Positions 5,936 to 11,792 of a stretch of 11,792 nucleotides of DNA are shown one piece after another. Within the stretch, counting starts at the first letter, position 1. The number at the start of each line of letters is the position of its first letter. The notes below the pieces were generated by a model. The model worked only from the letters and a program-made list of their open reading frames with translations. It did no database searches and was not told the DNA's origin. This DNA comes from an uncultured Clostridia bacterium (GTDB taxonomy: Bacteria; Bacillota; Clostridia; Peptostreptococcales; Anaerovoracaceae), in contig CAKQUI010000072.1 in assembly GCA_934277495.1 (NCBI GenBank), positions 1-11,792 on the forward strand. Reading direction: 5' to 3'. Both the position numbers and the translations under genes were made by a program.

Positions 5936-6578
5936 TTTTCTCACCTCCCTGATGACCACTGCTGTGGACCATGCGAAAAAAGAGATTTACATGGTTGCGG
6001 AGCTTTTCAAGACATTCACGTTCTCTTTCGGGCTGACGGTCGCAGATACCAATGAGTGTCACTACTGGTGCGACATACATCACAGCCAGTGCATTCGGAT
6101 CTTCCGCTGAAATTTCACCTGACGTGATCAAAGCTCTGAAAATACCGGAATGGTAATTTATGATACGGTCTACATATCGTTCTGTATACAAGGCTGCCAG
6201 ATCTGATGAACGAAACTGCTCGATAGTCATCATACGGCGGAACCGGCTGATGGTCTTATCATGAATGGAATACTCAAAAATCTGACGAACCTTTTCAAAG
6301 AGAGCATCTTCAGTGATCGACATGAAAACAGGAATATCCTGATCCACGTTCTGCACATGAATATCTATTTTGTCAGTATCTGTTTCGTATCGCGCCGCTG
6401 CAGATCCTACAATGGCGTCAAAAATGCCTTGTTTACTGGAAAAGTGATTGTAGATAGAAGGTGCTTTGATGCCGGCTGCTCTGGCTATACTGTCTACACT
6501 GACCGCATCGTAGCCTTGGGTTGAGAACAGTTCCAGTGCTTTATCAAGAATCTTCTGTTTTGTATCATCTTTCTTCAT
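5919..6578 (-). CDS. TetR/AcrR family transcriptional regulator
   Basis: A 219-residue repressor-type protein. Residues 5-55 are the TetR_N DNA-binding domain (DTKQKILDKALELFSTQGYDAVSVDSIARAAGIKAPSIYNHFSSKQGIFDAIV), with the recognition helix around APSIYNHF. The rest is an all-helical ligand-binding and dimerisation domain with no recognisable effector signature. It is the first gene of a minus-strand operon with KTR, DUF998 and GNAT genes. AAGGAG (plus 6584-6589) is 5 nt before ATG. Its promoter overlaps the palindrome AACTAA-6-TTAGTT, the expected arrangement for autorepression relieved by a small ligand. The ligand is unknown. It probably controls the whole operon, as no other promoter is evident downstream. 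Confidence 0.9.
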   Translation of the reverse strand: MKKDDTKQKILDKALELFSTQGYDAVSVDSIARAAGIKAPSIYNHFSSKQGIFDAIVGSAAARYETDTDKIDIHVQNVDQDIPVFMSITEDALFEKVRQIFEYSIHDKTISRFRRMMTIEQFRSSDLAALYTERYVDRIINYHSGIFRALITSGEISAEDPNALAVMYVAPVVTLIGICDRQPERERECLEKLRNHVNLFFRMVHSSGHQGGEKNEHIR

Positions 6579-6593
6579 TTCTGCTCCTTGACT

Positions 6594-6611
6594 AACTAAT
6601 GTTCGTTAGTT
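6594..6611. promoter_or_regulatory. candidate TetR operator
   Basis: AACTAA (6594-6599) and TTAGTT (6606-6611) form a perfect inverted repeat with a 6-bp centre, TGTTCG. An offset pair, ACTAAC and GTTAGT, can also be read across it. It lies between the -10 box and the ribosome site of the tetR gene, so a bound repressor would block transcription start. Position and symmetry support autoregulation; specificity is inferred. Confidence 0.7.
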
Positions 6612-6613
6612 AT

Positions 6614-6641
6614 ATTATAGCTTGCTTTCTGGAAAAGTCAA
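6614..6641 (-). promoter_or_regulatory. promoter of the TetR-KTR-DUF998-GNAT operon
   Basis: On the minus strand TTGACT (plus 6636-6641), a 16-bp spacer and an exact TATAAT (plus 6614-6619) form a near-consensus sigma-A promoter. The predicted start falls near 6607, within the operator palindrome, and the leader is short (about 30 nt). Confidence 0.8.
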
Positions 6642-6682
6642 GAGTGCATGGCAATTGTATCTGTTCGATGTAAAAAAATATT

Positions 6683-6710
6683 TTGATTCATATTGGTCAT
6701 GATGTAAAAT
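6683..6710 (+). promoter_or_regulatory. candidate promoter of the downstream lipoprotein gene
   Basis: TTGATT (6683-6688), a 16-bp spacer and TAAAAT (6705-6710) face the lipoprotein gene, divergent from the tetR promoter. This implies a 5' leader of about 155 nt; I see no recognised riboswitch in it. Confidence 0.45.
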
Positions 6711-6874
6711 AGTGTGAGATAAATCAATATAGCCAGGCAGCGAGGTCTGCGGGCAGCTGGAACCGGAAAAGAATTCATCGATATACATAGTTCTTCTTCT
6801 GTGGCTGTCTGCGTATGGTGGTAACGGGCGAAAGCATGCCAGTTGCAGGTGCTGCTGTGAAAGGATATAAGACC

Positions 6875-7273
6875 ATGAAAAGAAAAGCGATATACACTAT
6901 CTCTCTGCAGCTTATACTCATTTCGATACTGGCGGGGTGTGCGTCAGCGCCGGAGGCGCTGGAGGGTAGCTGGAGCTGCGATGAGACAGCGTCGGATCGA
7001 GAAACATATACGGGGTTCTATGCGCTGGAAGTTCAGAAGAACGGAAGCTTTTCCATGTACGACCGGGAAGCCGGCAACCCAGGCATTTCAGGCAAGATGA
7101 AAGATGCAGGGGATGGCAGCATCACATGCAGTTTCGATACGGAGGATTTTGATCCGCCGGCCTGCTGGGAAGATCTTAAAAAAGAAGACACGCTGCAGTA
7201 CGAAGCATCAGGCGATGATCGGGTAAAGCTGGGTTACAAAGATGTATGGCTCACATTCAGCAGAGATGAGTAA
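6875..7273 (+). CDS. lipoprotein of unknown function
   Basis: A 132-residue predicted lipoprotein. MKRK, a hydrophobic core about 5-19 and a canonical lipobox LAGC (Cys22) indicate anchoring to the outer face of the membrane. The mature part begins ASAPEALEGSWSCDE and contains TGFYALEVQKNGSFSMYDRE and LGYKDVWLTFSRDE, alternating strands that suggest a small beta-barrel (lipocalin-like or related extracellular fold). That assignment is tentative. The start at 6875 is supported by AAGGA (6861-6865), 9 nt upstream, and by the signal-peptide n-region. The frame stays open upstream to 6815, but those residues would bury the signal peptide. Its signal-peptide coding segment is duplicated at 4274-4321, in the remnant on the far side of the minus-strand operon. 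Confidence 0.8.
   Translation: MKRKAIYTISLQLILISILAGCASAPEALEGSWSCDETASDRETYTGFYALEVQKNGSFSMYDREAGNPGISGKMKDAGDGSITCSFDTEDFDPPACWEDLKKEDTLQYEASGDDRVKLGYKDVWLTFSRDE
6914..6961 (+). repeat. 48-bp direct repeat, copy 2
   Basis: Identical to 4274-4321. It lies inside the intact lipoprotein gene, covering the end of the hydrophobic core, the lipobox and the first mature residues. Homologous recombination between the copies would delete 2640 bp including the regulator operon and leave an in-frame lipoprotein gene. Confidence 0.95.
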
Positions 7274-7587
7274 TACCTGGCACCGGAAGACAGTGTCCGT
7301 GACGCTACATGAAGCTCCTGAAGATCTACATCGTCAGGAGCTTGAGCAATGCATCTTCGGACATGAGGAAGAACCAGCTCTCTATAGTAGGGAAACCTAT
7401 TGTTGAAAAAACCACTGCTTCACTAAAAAAGACAGCTGTTGAAGTCAATAAGTCGTTGATTTGCTCTCAAAAGCCGGCGATTGACAACAAAAATATAATG
7501 AACCATCAAAGGCACACCTGTTTCCCGGCTTATGGACCTGGCAGCCGCATCAGACAAGCTTTTCGAAAGGATATAAAGACTGCATCA
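7274..7587. other. convergent intergenic region with a hairpin
   Basis: The region separates the lipoprotein gene from the converging double-HTH gene. It holds a perfect 10-bp inverted repeat, AAGCTCCTGA (7312-7321) and TCAGGAGCTT (7334-7343), with a 12-nt loop and no U-run. This may end the lipoprotein transcript. A distant GCCGG/CCGGC pair near 7472 and 7529 has a loop too long to call. A plus-strand frame from 7309 is open but has no ribosome site, a low-complexity basic product and an overlap with the real gene, so I see no gene here. Confidence 0.5.
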
Positions 7588-9330
7588 TCATATCCGCATA
7601 TCATCTGTTACCGGTATCACCATATTCTCAAAAGCGGCACGCATTTTGGGATGACGGATCAGGAAGTGGATGGCAGGAGCCCTGTTCTTTGATACCATTA
7701 CCCATCTGCCGCAGTGGATATATATCTGTATATTGCGGAATGCACAGGAAGGGCTTTTCACCGGCGTATATCCCGGATGGGTGCTGCTGTACATCTGAGT
7801 CAGATCAAGATGTTCAAGATAATCTTTCCATGTGTATGATATGTCGTTTTCCATGAACATACCGGAAAGGGAAAGCGCCAGCGGATGCTCTGCAAACTCA
7901 TCTTCAGTAAGCACAGGTATTTCTTCAGTGATGGTACTGTGCTGCAGCAAAGTCTCAGTGAGTTTGCGCTGATCCGTGATATATTCCTTTATCCGAAGCT
8001 GCTGATGGTCGGATATGCCGTTTTGTGACAGTATGCGGTCTGCCAGCTCATCAGATATAGTATGAAGCGGCAGCGAGGAAAGGATATGACGTCTTTCTCC
8101 GGGAACGGACGAATCTTTTTTCAGGAAACTGCTGTATTCTGCAGCTCTGTCGCTGCGGAATATTTCCATCAGAGGAGTTGCTTTCGACAGGAGGTGCTTT
8201 GCACGCTTTCTGTAGTAGGCGACTTCTTCTTTATTTTTTGTAAGATGATATCTGCCCTCTGCGTGATGGCCCTTTATTGCTTCACCTGACAGCGCTGCAC
8301 TTCCCGATACTTTGAGCAGGTGTGAAAATACATTGTCCTGTACGCCTTTCAGGTAGTAAGGGGATATCTGCCCGGTCATGTACATAGGTATCCAGCTTTC
8401 CAGTCCCAGCATCATATCTTCGAAGGAGCGGTCGATATTGTGTATCTGATGCAGGTGCAGCCCCTTTTTCAGAATCATCGCCATGCCGAACATCCACTTT
8501 TTGGGGAATTCCGGGTCCTTTGCCATCTCGCCCATAGGCATGTCGCTGTACATGATGACAGGCTCGCATGATCTTGACAGTACTGTCGATTTCAGGAAAG
8601 CAAGCTCGCTGTCCATCATTTCAGCAAGTCCGTGAAAATTTTTTGAACCCGGCAGCTGGAAAGGTACCGAAGGCACTTTGAGTTCATCGAAATGTATGGC
8701 TCTGATGTATTCGTCGAGATCGAACCGGGAAAGTTTTTCAAGGAAATCCGCCATGGAGTCTTTCGCAGCAGGTGTCCCGCTGGTGAGCCATCTGCATAAT
8801 ATGTCACGGTATGTGTCCGGGTCTTTTAGATCATCAGGACTGCAGCCTGTCATCGCTGCGATGATGTCGAGATGCTCCCTGTCCCGATACCTGCGTGCAG
8901 TGAAATCAGCGATGCAAGAAGCGAATTTCAGTGGATCGGCGGGCTGGCGCTGTCCGTTTCTGATGCGTGAGATATATGATGCATCGTAGCTGAGAATGCG
9001 TGAAAGCTCTGATACACTGACGGGCAGTGTATTCAGCAGTGTGTCCAGGTTCGCCTGGAGCCTGACCGTATCCACAGTACCGTTTCCAGCCAGTGGAGAC
9101 AGCGCAGCCGATACTGAGCTTTCGGTGATATCGTCAAGCCCTTTCGTTTCTGCCAGATGCACGATACCGCTGACGAGTTTCTGGAAATTTTCCGAGTCTG
9201 CTCTGGGGATACGCTCGCCGGATCTGTAACGGCTTATAGTAGCAGCAGAAAGCCCGCATGCCTCCGACAGATCTTTTGCTTTACAGTCCAGTATTTCGAT
9301 ATATCCGGTCAGTTTTTCCCTGAAGTCCAT
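7588..9330 (-). CDS. double-HTH (XRE-type) protein with large unrecognised C-terminal region
   Basis: This 580-residue protein is cytoplasmic, with no signal peptide or membrane segment. Residues about 17-42 (KAKDLSEACGLSAATISRYRSGERIPR) and about 104-130 (VSVSELSRILSYDASYISRIRNGQRQP) are two separate XRE/Cro-type helix-turn-helix units with the typical S-x-x-SRxRxGxRxP ending. Residues about 135-580 contain no family I recognise; they are helical with conserved-looking stretches such as KGLHLHQIHNIDRSFEDMMLGLESWIP (about 289-315), YRKRAKHLLSKATPLMEIF (373-391) and the C-terminal IQIYIHCGRWVMVSKNRAPAIHFLIRHPKMRAAFENMV. This may be a ligand-sensing domain. The start at 9330 is chosen because AGGAGG (plus 9339-9344) lies 8 nt upstream; the ATG at 9357 has no site. 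It is divergent from mscL. Regulator function is inferred; the target and ligand are unknown. Confidence 0.8.
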   Translation of the reverse strand: MDFREKLTGYIEILDCKAKDLSEACGLSAATISRYRSGERIPRADSENFQKLVSGIVHLAETKGLDDITESSVSAALSPLAGNGTVDTVRLQANLDTLLNTLPVSVSELSRILSYDASYISRIRNGQRQPADPLKFASCIADFTARRYRDREHLDIIAAMTGCSPDDLKDPDTYRDILCRWLTSGTPAAKDSMADFLEKLSRFDLDEYIRAIHFDELKVPSVPFQLPGSKNFHGLAEMMDSELAFLKSTVLSRSCEPVIMYSDMPMGEMAKDPEFPKKWMFGMAMILKKGLHLHQIHNIDRSFEDMMLGLESWIPMYMTGQISPYYLKGVQDNVFSHLLKVSGSAALSGEAIKGHHAEGRYHLTKNKEEVAYYRKRAKHLLSKATPLMEIFRSDRAAEYSSFLKKDSSVPGERRHILSSLPLHTISDELADRILSQNGISDHQQLRIKEYITDQRKLTETLLQHSTITEEIPVLTEDEFAEHPLALSLSGMFMENDISYTWKDYLEHLDLTQMYSSTHPGYTPVKSPSCAFRNIQIYIHCGRWVMVSKNRAPAIHFLIRHPKMRAAFENMVIPVTDDMRI

Positions 9331-9355
9331 TGATGTTTCCTCCTGAATCGTATTC

Positions 9356-9368
9356 ATATACAGTATAT
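9356..9368. promoter_or_regulatory. palindrome over the double-HTH gene -10 box
   Basis: ATATAC-A-GTATAT is a perfect 6-bp inverted repeat around one central base, covering the -10 box of the double-HTH gene. Palindromes of this size are typical XRE-family operators, so autoregulation is plausible. AT-rich palindromes also arise by chance. Confidence 0.4.
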
Positions 9369-9389
9369 CTCAAATGCTGAGCTTTACAA
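9362..9389 (-). promoter_or_regulatory. candidate promoter of the double-HTH gene
   Basis: On the minus strand TTGTAA (plus 9384-9389), a 16-bp spacer and TATACT (plus 9362-9367) lie about 32 nt before the ATG at 9330. The -10 box lies within the palindrome at 9356-9368. Confidence 0.55.
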
Positions 9390-9415
9390 TAGTATCAGTA
9401 AAAAGATGTTCCTTG

Positions 9416-9444
9416 CGGAATTTCCTCGCCTTGAGTAAATTCCG
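9416..9444. repeat. inverted repeat in the divergent intergenic region
   Basis: CGGAATTT (9416-9423) and AAATTCCG (9437-9444) form a perfect 8-bp inverted repeat with a 13-bp centre, between the two divergent promoters. It could be a second regulatory site. Confidence 0.4.
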
Positions 9445-9453
9445 GTAAATATA

Positions 9454-9483
9454 TTGTAATCCTGTACAAAATAATGATAAAAT
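9454..9483 (+). promoter_or_regulatory. candidate mscL operon promoter
   Basis: TTGTAA (9454-9459), an 18-bp spacer and TAAAAT (9478-9483), about 50 nt before the mscL ATG. Confidence 0.5.
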
Positions 9484-9533
9484 GACTGGTAGTATTTGTT
9501 TCAATATATGCAGAAAAGGAGTAACAACAGGAA

Positions 9534-9941
9534 ATGAGAAATTTTTTAAACGAATTCAAGGAATTTGCCATGAAGGGCAATGTCATGGACATGGCAGTAG
9601 GTATAATCATAGGTTCGGCATTCACCGGCATAGTGACGTCCCTTGTGGACAATATACTGTCGCCGTTCATCGGGCTTCTTACAAGAGGCAATTTCGACGG
9701 TCTTTCTGTGGAGTTTCTGGGAGTCACACTGAAATACGGTTCGTTCATAATGGCTGTGATAAACTTCCTGATCGTGGCCTTCGTACTGTTCCTGATCGTA
9801 AAAGCCATGAACAAGGCGAAGTCTCTGGGAAAGAAAAAAGAAGAGGAAGAAGAGGCACCGACAGTGAAGGAATGTCCTTACTGCCTGAGCGAGATACCTG
9901 TGAAGGCCACAAGATGCCCTCACTGCACATCGCAGCTGTAA
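9534..9941 (+). CDS. mscL: large-conductance mechanosensitive channel MscL with C-terminal zinc ribbon
   Basis: This 135-residue membrane channel opens under high membrane tension and releases solutes during hypo-osmotic shock. The N-terminal amphipathic helix ([16 protein letters not shown]) and the pore-lining first helix with its signature [22 protein letters not shown] (about 17-38) are clear, followed by DNILSPFIG and a second transmembrane helix about 70-92. An acidic/basic linker, [11 protein letters not shown], leads to two CxxC knuckles (Cys114/117 and Cys128/131; CPYC and CPHC). These form a zinc-ribbon-like tail in place of the usual C-terminal helical bundle, a variant that occurs in Bacillota and related groups. 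AAAGGAG (9515-9521) lies 12 nt before ATG, slightly far. The next gene follows after 21 nt. Confidence 0.95.
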   Translation: MRNFLNEFKEFAMKGNVMDMAVGIIIGSAFTGIVTSLVDNILSPFIGLLTRGNFDGLSVEFLGVTLKYGSFIMAVINFLIVAFVLFLIVKAMNKAKSLGKKKEEEEEAPTVKECPYCLSEIPVKATRCPHCTSQL

Positions 9942-9962
9942 CCAGATAACAGGAGGATTCAG

Positions 9963-11300
9963 ATGGATCATATAAGTTTGTCCAGCGAGCTGCTGAGATT
10001 CATAAAAAACAGTCCCAGCATGTTCCATTCAGTGGAGAACATAAAGAAATATATGCAAAGTGCTGGCTTTGAGCACATAAGCGAATCAGACAGATGGGAG
10101 CTGAAAAAAGGAGGCAGATACTTTACTGACAGGAACGGCTCCAGCATCATCGCTTTTACCATAGGCGAAGACGCAGAGGCAGGATGCGGATACAGGCTCT
10201 GCGCTTCCCACAGCGATTCCCCATCATACAAAGTCAAGGCTGTGCCCGAACTCGAAGGGCCTGACTGTTATCTGCGTCTGGATGTGGAGGGCTACGGAGG
10301 CATGATAGACAGCTCGTGGTTCGACAGACCGCTGACCATCGCAGGCCGTGTGCTGGTAAAGGAAGACGATCTTTCGATAAAGACAAGGCTGCTTTATATA
10401 GACCGTGATCTGCTGATGATCCCCAATGTTGCGATACATTTCAACCGTGACATCAACAGCGGATACAAATACAACAGACAGATAGATCTGTGCCCGCTGT
10501 TTTCCGCAGGCAGGATGGAAAAAGGCAGCTTTGACAGGATGATCGCAGAGGAGCTTGGCGTAGATACAGAAGATATCCTGGGAAAAGATCTTTTCCTTGT
10601 GAACCGCCAGGAGCCGGTGCTCTGGGGGTATGAAAAGGAGTTCATATCGGCGCCGAAGCTTGATGATCTCCAGTGCGCCTTTGCATCCATGAAGGCTTTT
10701 ATCGAGTCGAAAAACAGCGAGACAGTGAACATATACTGCTGTTTCGACAATGAAGAAGTGGGCTCCAATACTAAGCAGGGAGCCATGTCTACATTCCTGC
10801 CTGACGTGATGCGCAGGATCTCAGCGGGACTTGGAGGCTCGGAGGAGGACTGGTACAGGACAGTCAGCAGATCCTTCATGGTGAGCTGTGACAACGCCCA
10901 TGCGCTGCACCCGAACCATCCGGAAAAATCGGATCAGGTGAATCGTGTGTACATGAACCGGGGCATAGTCATCAAGGAAAGCGCCAACCAGAAATACACC
11001 ACAGACGCTTTCAGCCGCAGCCTGATGACAGAGCTTTGCCGCAGGGCGGACGTGCCGGTGCAGCACTTTGCGAACCGCAGCGATTCCGCAGGCGGATCCA
11101 CGCTGGGGAACCTTTCCAATATACAGGTGAGCATGCATGCGGTGGATATCGGACTGCCGCAGCTGGCGATGCATTCCAGCTTTGAGACGGCAGGCAGCAG
11201 AGACACGGAGTATATGACATCGGTCCTCAGATATTTCTATGAGGCCGGTTTCATTATAGAAGACAGAAAGATAAAACTGGCTCAGTCATGCGGGGACTGA
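9963..11300 (+). CDS. apeB: M18 family aminopeptidase
   Basis: This 445-residue cytosolic zinc aminopeptidase belongs to the aspartyl aminopeptidase family, which removes N-terminal residues, preferably acidic ones, from peptides. The length is typical for M18. Metal and catalytic motifs are present in order: ASHSDSP (His83), KLDDL (Asp234), DNEEVGS (Glu264 and Glu265), SCDNAHA (Asp310) and MHSSFE (His404). HPNHPEKSD (about 316-324) and SDSAGGSTLGN (about 373-383) are further family signatures. It has no signal peptide. AGGAGG (9951-9956) is 6 nt before ATG. It is 21 nt downstream of mscL and 22 nt upstream of a nitroreductase gene, so the three probably form one operon. The functional link to mscL is not obvious. 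Confidence 0.95.
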   Translation: MDHISLSSELLRFIKNSPSMFHSVENIKKYMQSAGFEHISESDRWELKKGGRYFTDRNGSSIIAFTIGEDAEAGCGYRLCASHSDSPSYKVKAVPELEGPDCYLRLDVEGYGGMIDSSWFDRPLTIAGRVLVKEDDLSIKTRLLYIDRDLLMIPNVAIHFNRDINSGYKYNRQIDLCPLFSAGRMEKGSFDRMIAEELGVDTEDILGKDLFLVNRQEPVLWGYEKEFISAPKLDDLQCAFASMKAFIESKNSETVNIYCCFDNEEVGSNTKQGAMSTFLPDVMRRISAGLGGSEEDWYRTVSRSFMVSCDNAHALHPNHPEKSDQVNRVYMNRGIVIKESANQKYTTDAFSRSLMTELCRRADVPVQHFANRSDSAGGSTLGNLSNIQVSMHAVDIGLPQLAMHSSFETAGSRDTEYMTSVLRYFYEAGFIIEDRKIKLAQSCGD

Positions 11301-11322
11301 GCGGACAAAGGAGAAACAGACA

Positions 11323-11792
11323 ATGAGTTTACTTGAGATAATGAAGTCAAGAAGAAGCGTCAGGAACTACACTGATGAGAAGATATCGGAAGAAAACATG
11401 ACAGCGATAATACAGGCAGGTCTGCTGTCAGCTTCCAGCAGAGGCAAGCGTCCATGGGAGCTGATAGTCGTAAGAGATAAGGATATGCTGAAGAAAATGG
11501 CAGACTGCCGTGACGGAGCTGCTAACATGCTGGCAGGGGCAGATGCTGCTGTAGCGGTGATCGCTGATGAAAACGCCACCGATGTATGGACTGAAGACTG
11601 CTCCATAGTTATGTCCAATATGCATCTGATGGCAGACAGCCTGGGCGTAGGCAGCTGCTGGATACAGGGAAGGCTTCGTACAGCTGCAGACGGCAGGACT
11701 ACAGAAGAATACCTCAGAGAGTGCCTGGGTTTCCCTGAAAATCTCAGACTTGAAGCGATACTTTCTCTGGGTATGCCTGCAAAGCATGCTCC
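11323..11792 (+). CDS. nitroreductase family protein, 3' end beyond the window
   Basis: The visible 156 codons (MSLLEIMKSRRSVRNYTDEK...) belong to a flavin (FMN) dependent nitroreductase that reduces nitro or quinone substrates with NAD(P)H. The N-terminal SRRSVRNYTDEKI (about 8-20) carries the Arg residues that bind the FMN phosphate. AGLLSASSRGKRPWELIVV (about 31-49) is the typical second motif. GADAAVAVIAD and DCSIVMSNMHLMADSLGVGSCWIQG (about 87-111) are the core helix and strand. LEAILSLGMPAKHA near the end matches the late GYP-type strand, so only a short tail is missing. AAAGGAG (11307-11313) lies 9 nt before ATG. It is the third gene of the mscL operon. The physiological substrate cannot be read from the sequence. 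Confidence 0.92.
   Translation, partial: MSLLEIMKSRRSVRNYTDEKISEENMTAIIQAGLLSASSRGKRPWELIVVRDKDMLKKMADCRDGAANMLAGADAAVAVIADENATDVWTEDCSIVMSNMHLMADSLGVGSCWIQGRLRTAADGRTTEEYLRECLGFPENLRLEAILSLGMPAKHA

Noticed and set aside
6815..6874. N-terminal extension of the lipoprotein giving VVTGESMPV, which resembles the P-type ATPase TGES motif
   Set aside because: The extension would bury the signal peptide, and the start at 6875 has a good ribosome site. The match is too short and there is no other ATPase sequence nearby, so it is probably chance.
7309..7692. Plus-strand open frame of 127 codons after the lipoprotein gene
   Set aside because: It has no ribosome site, begins inside a hairpin region, encodes a basic sequence without any domain, and overlaps the 3' end of the well-supported double-HTH gene.
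9482..9949. Long plus-strand frame overlapping mscL
   Set aside because: It is a shifted-frame shadow of mscL: MscL motifs are unmistakable in the 9534 frame and this product has no domain.

Overview
The window looks like part of a chromosome of a low-to-mid GC, anaerobic gut- or oral-type Bacillota (Clostridia). This is inferred from strong AGGAGG-type ribosome sites, AT-rich promoters, secreted proteins with fibronectin-III-like tails, a Cys-rich KTR protein, a DUF998 membrane protein and an MscL with a C-terminal zinc ribbon. Genus cannot be fixed from the sequence. There are no tRNA, rRNA or CRISPR features. The left half is accessory and partly decayed; the right half looks like stable core genome.

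Region 1 (1 to about 990, minus strand): the 5' part of an IS3-family insertion sequence. orfA (HTH plus coiled coil) is complete and orfB (DDE integrase) runs off the window edge. The two are linked by a canonical TTTAAAA -1 frameshift heptamer. Region 2 (1231-3677, plus strand, AT-rich): a secreted protein with a C-terminal Fn3-like domain, a terminator hairpin, then a secreted S8 subtilase that is broken. The subtilase frame holds Asp177, His210, Asn294 and Ser359 but ends 14 residues after the catalytic serine. A repeat/Fn3-type C-terminal tail continues in another frame, so the locus appears to have suffered a deletion.

Region 3 (3802-7273): a small lipoprotein gene, then a 42-codon lipoprotein remnant, then a four-gene minus-strand operon (6578 down to 4426: TetR regulator, Cys-rich KTR protein, DUF998 membrane protein, GNAT acetyltransferase), then an intact lipoprotein gene. 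The remnant and the intact lipoprotein share a 48-bp exact direct repeat in the same reading frame (4274-4321 and 6914-6961), so the operon is flanked by direct repeats. The operon has a near-consensus promoter with a palindromic operator over its start site. A 20-bp perfect hairpin follows its second gene and overlaps that gene's last codons.

Region 4 (7588-9330, minus): a 580-residue protein with two XRE-type helix-turn-helix units and about 430 residues of unrecognised sequence. Its promoter overlaps a 6-1-6 palindrome. It is divergent from Region 5 (9534-11792, plus): mscL, an M18 aminopeptidase gene and the start of a nitroreductase gene, tightly spaced and probably one operon.

The best candidates for something undescribed are the repeat-flanked TetR/KTR/DUF998/GNAT cassette with its internal hairpin, and the double-HTH protein. 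The subtilase fusion is an unusual break that should be checked against reads.
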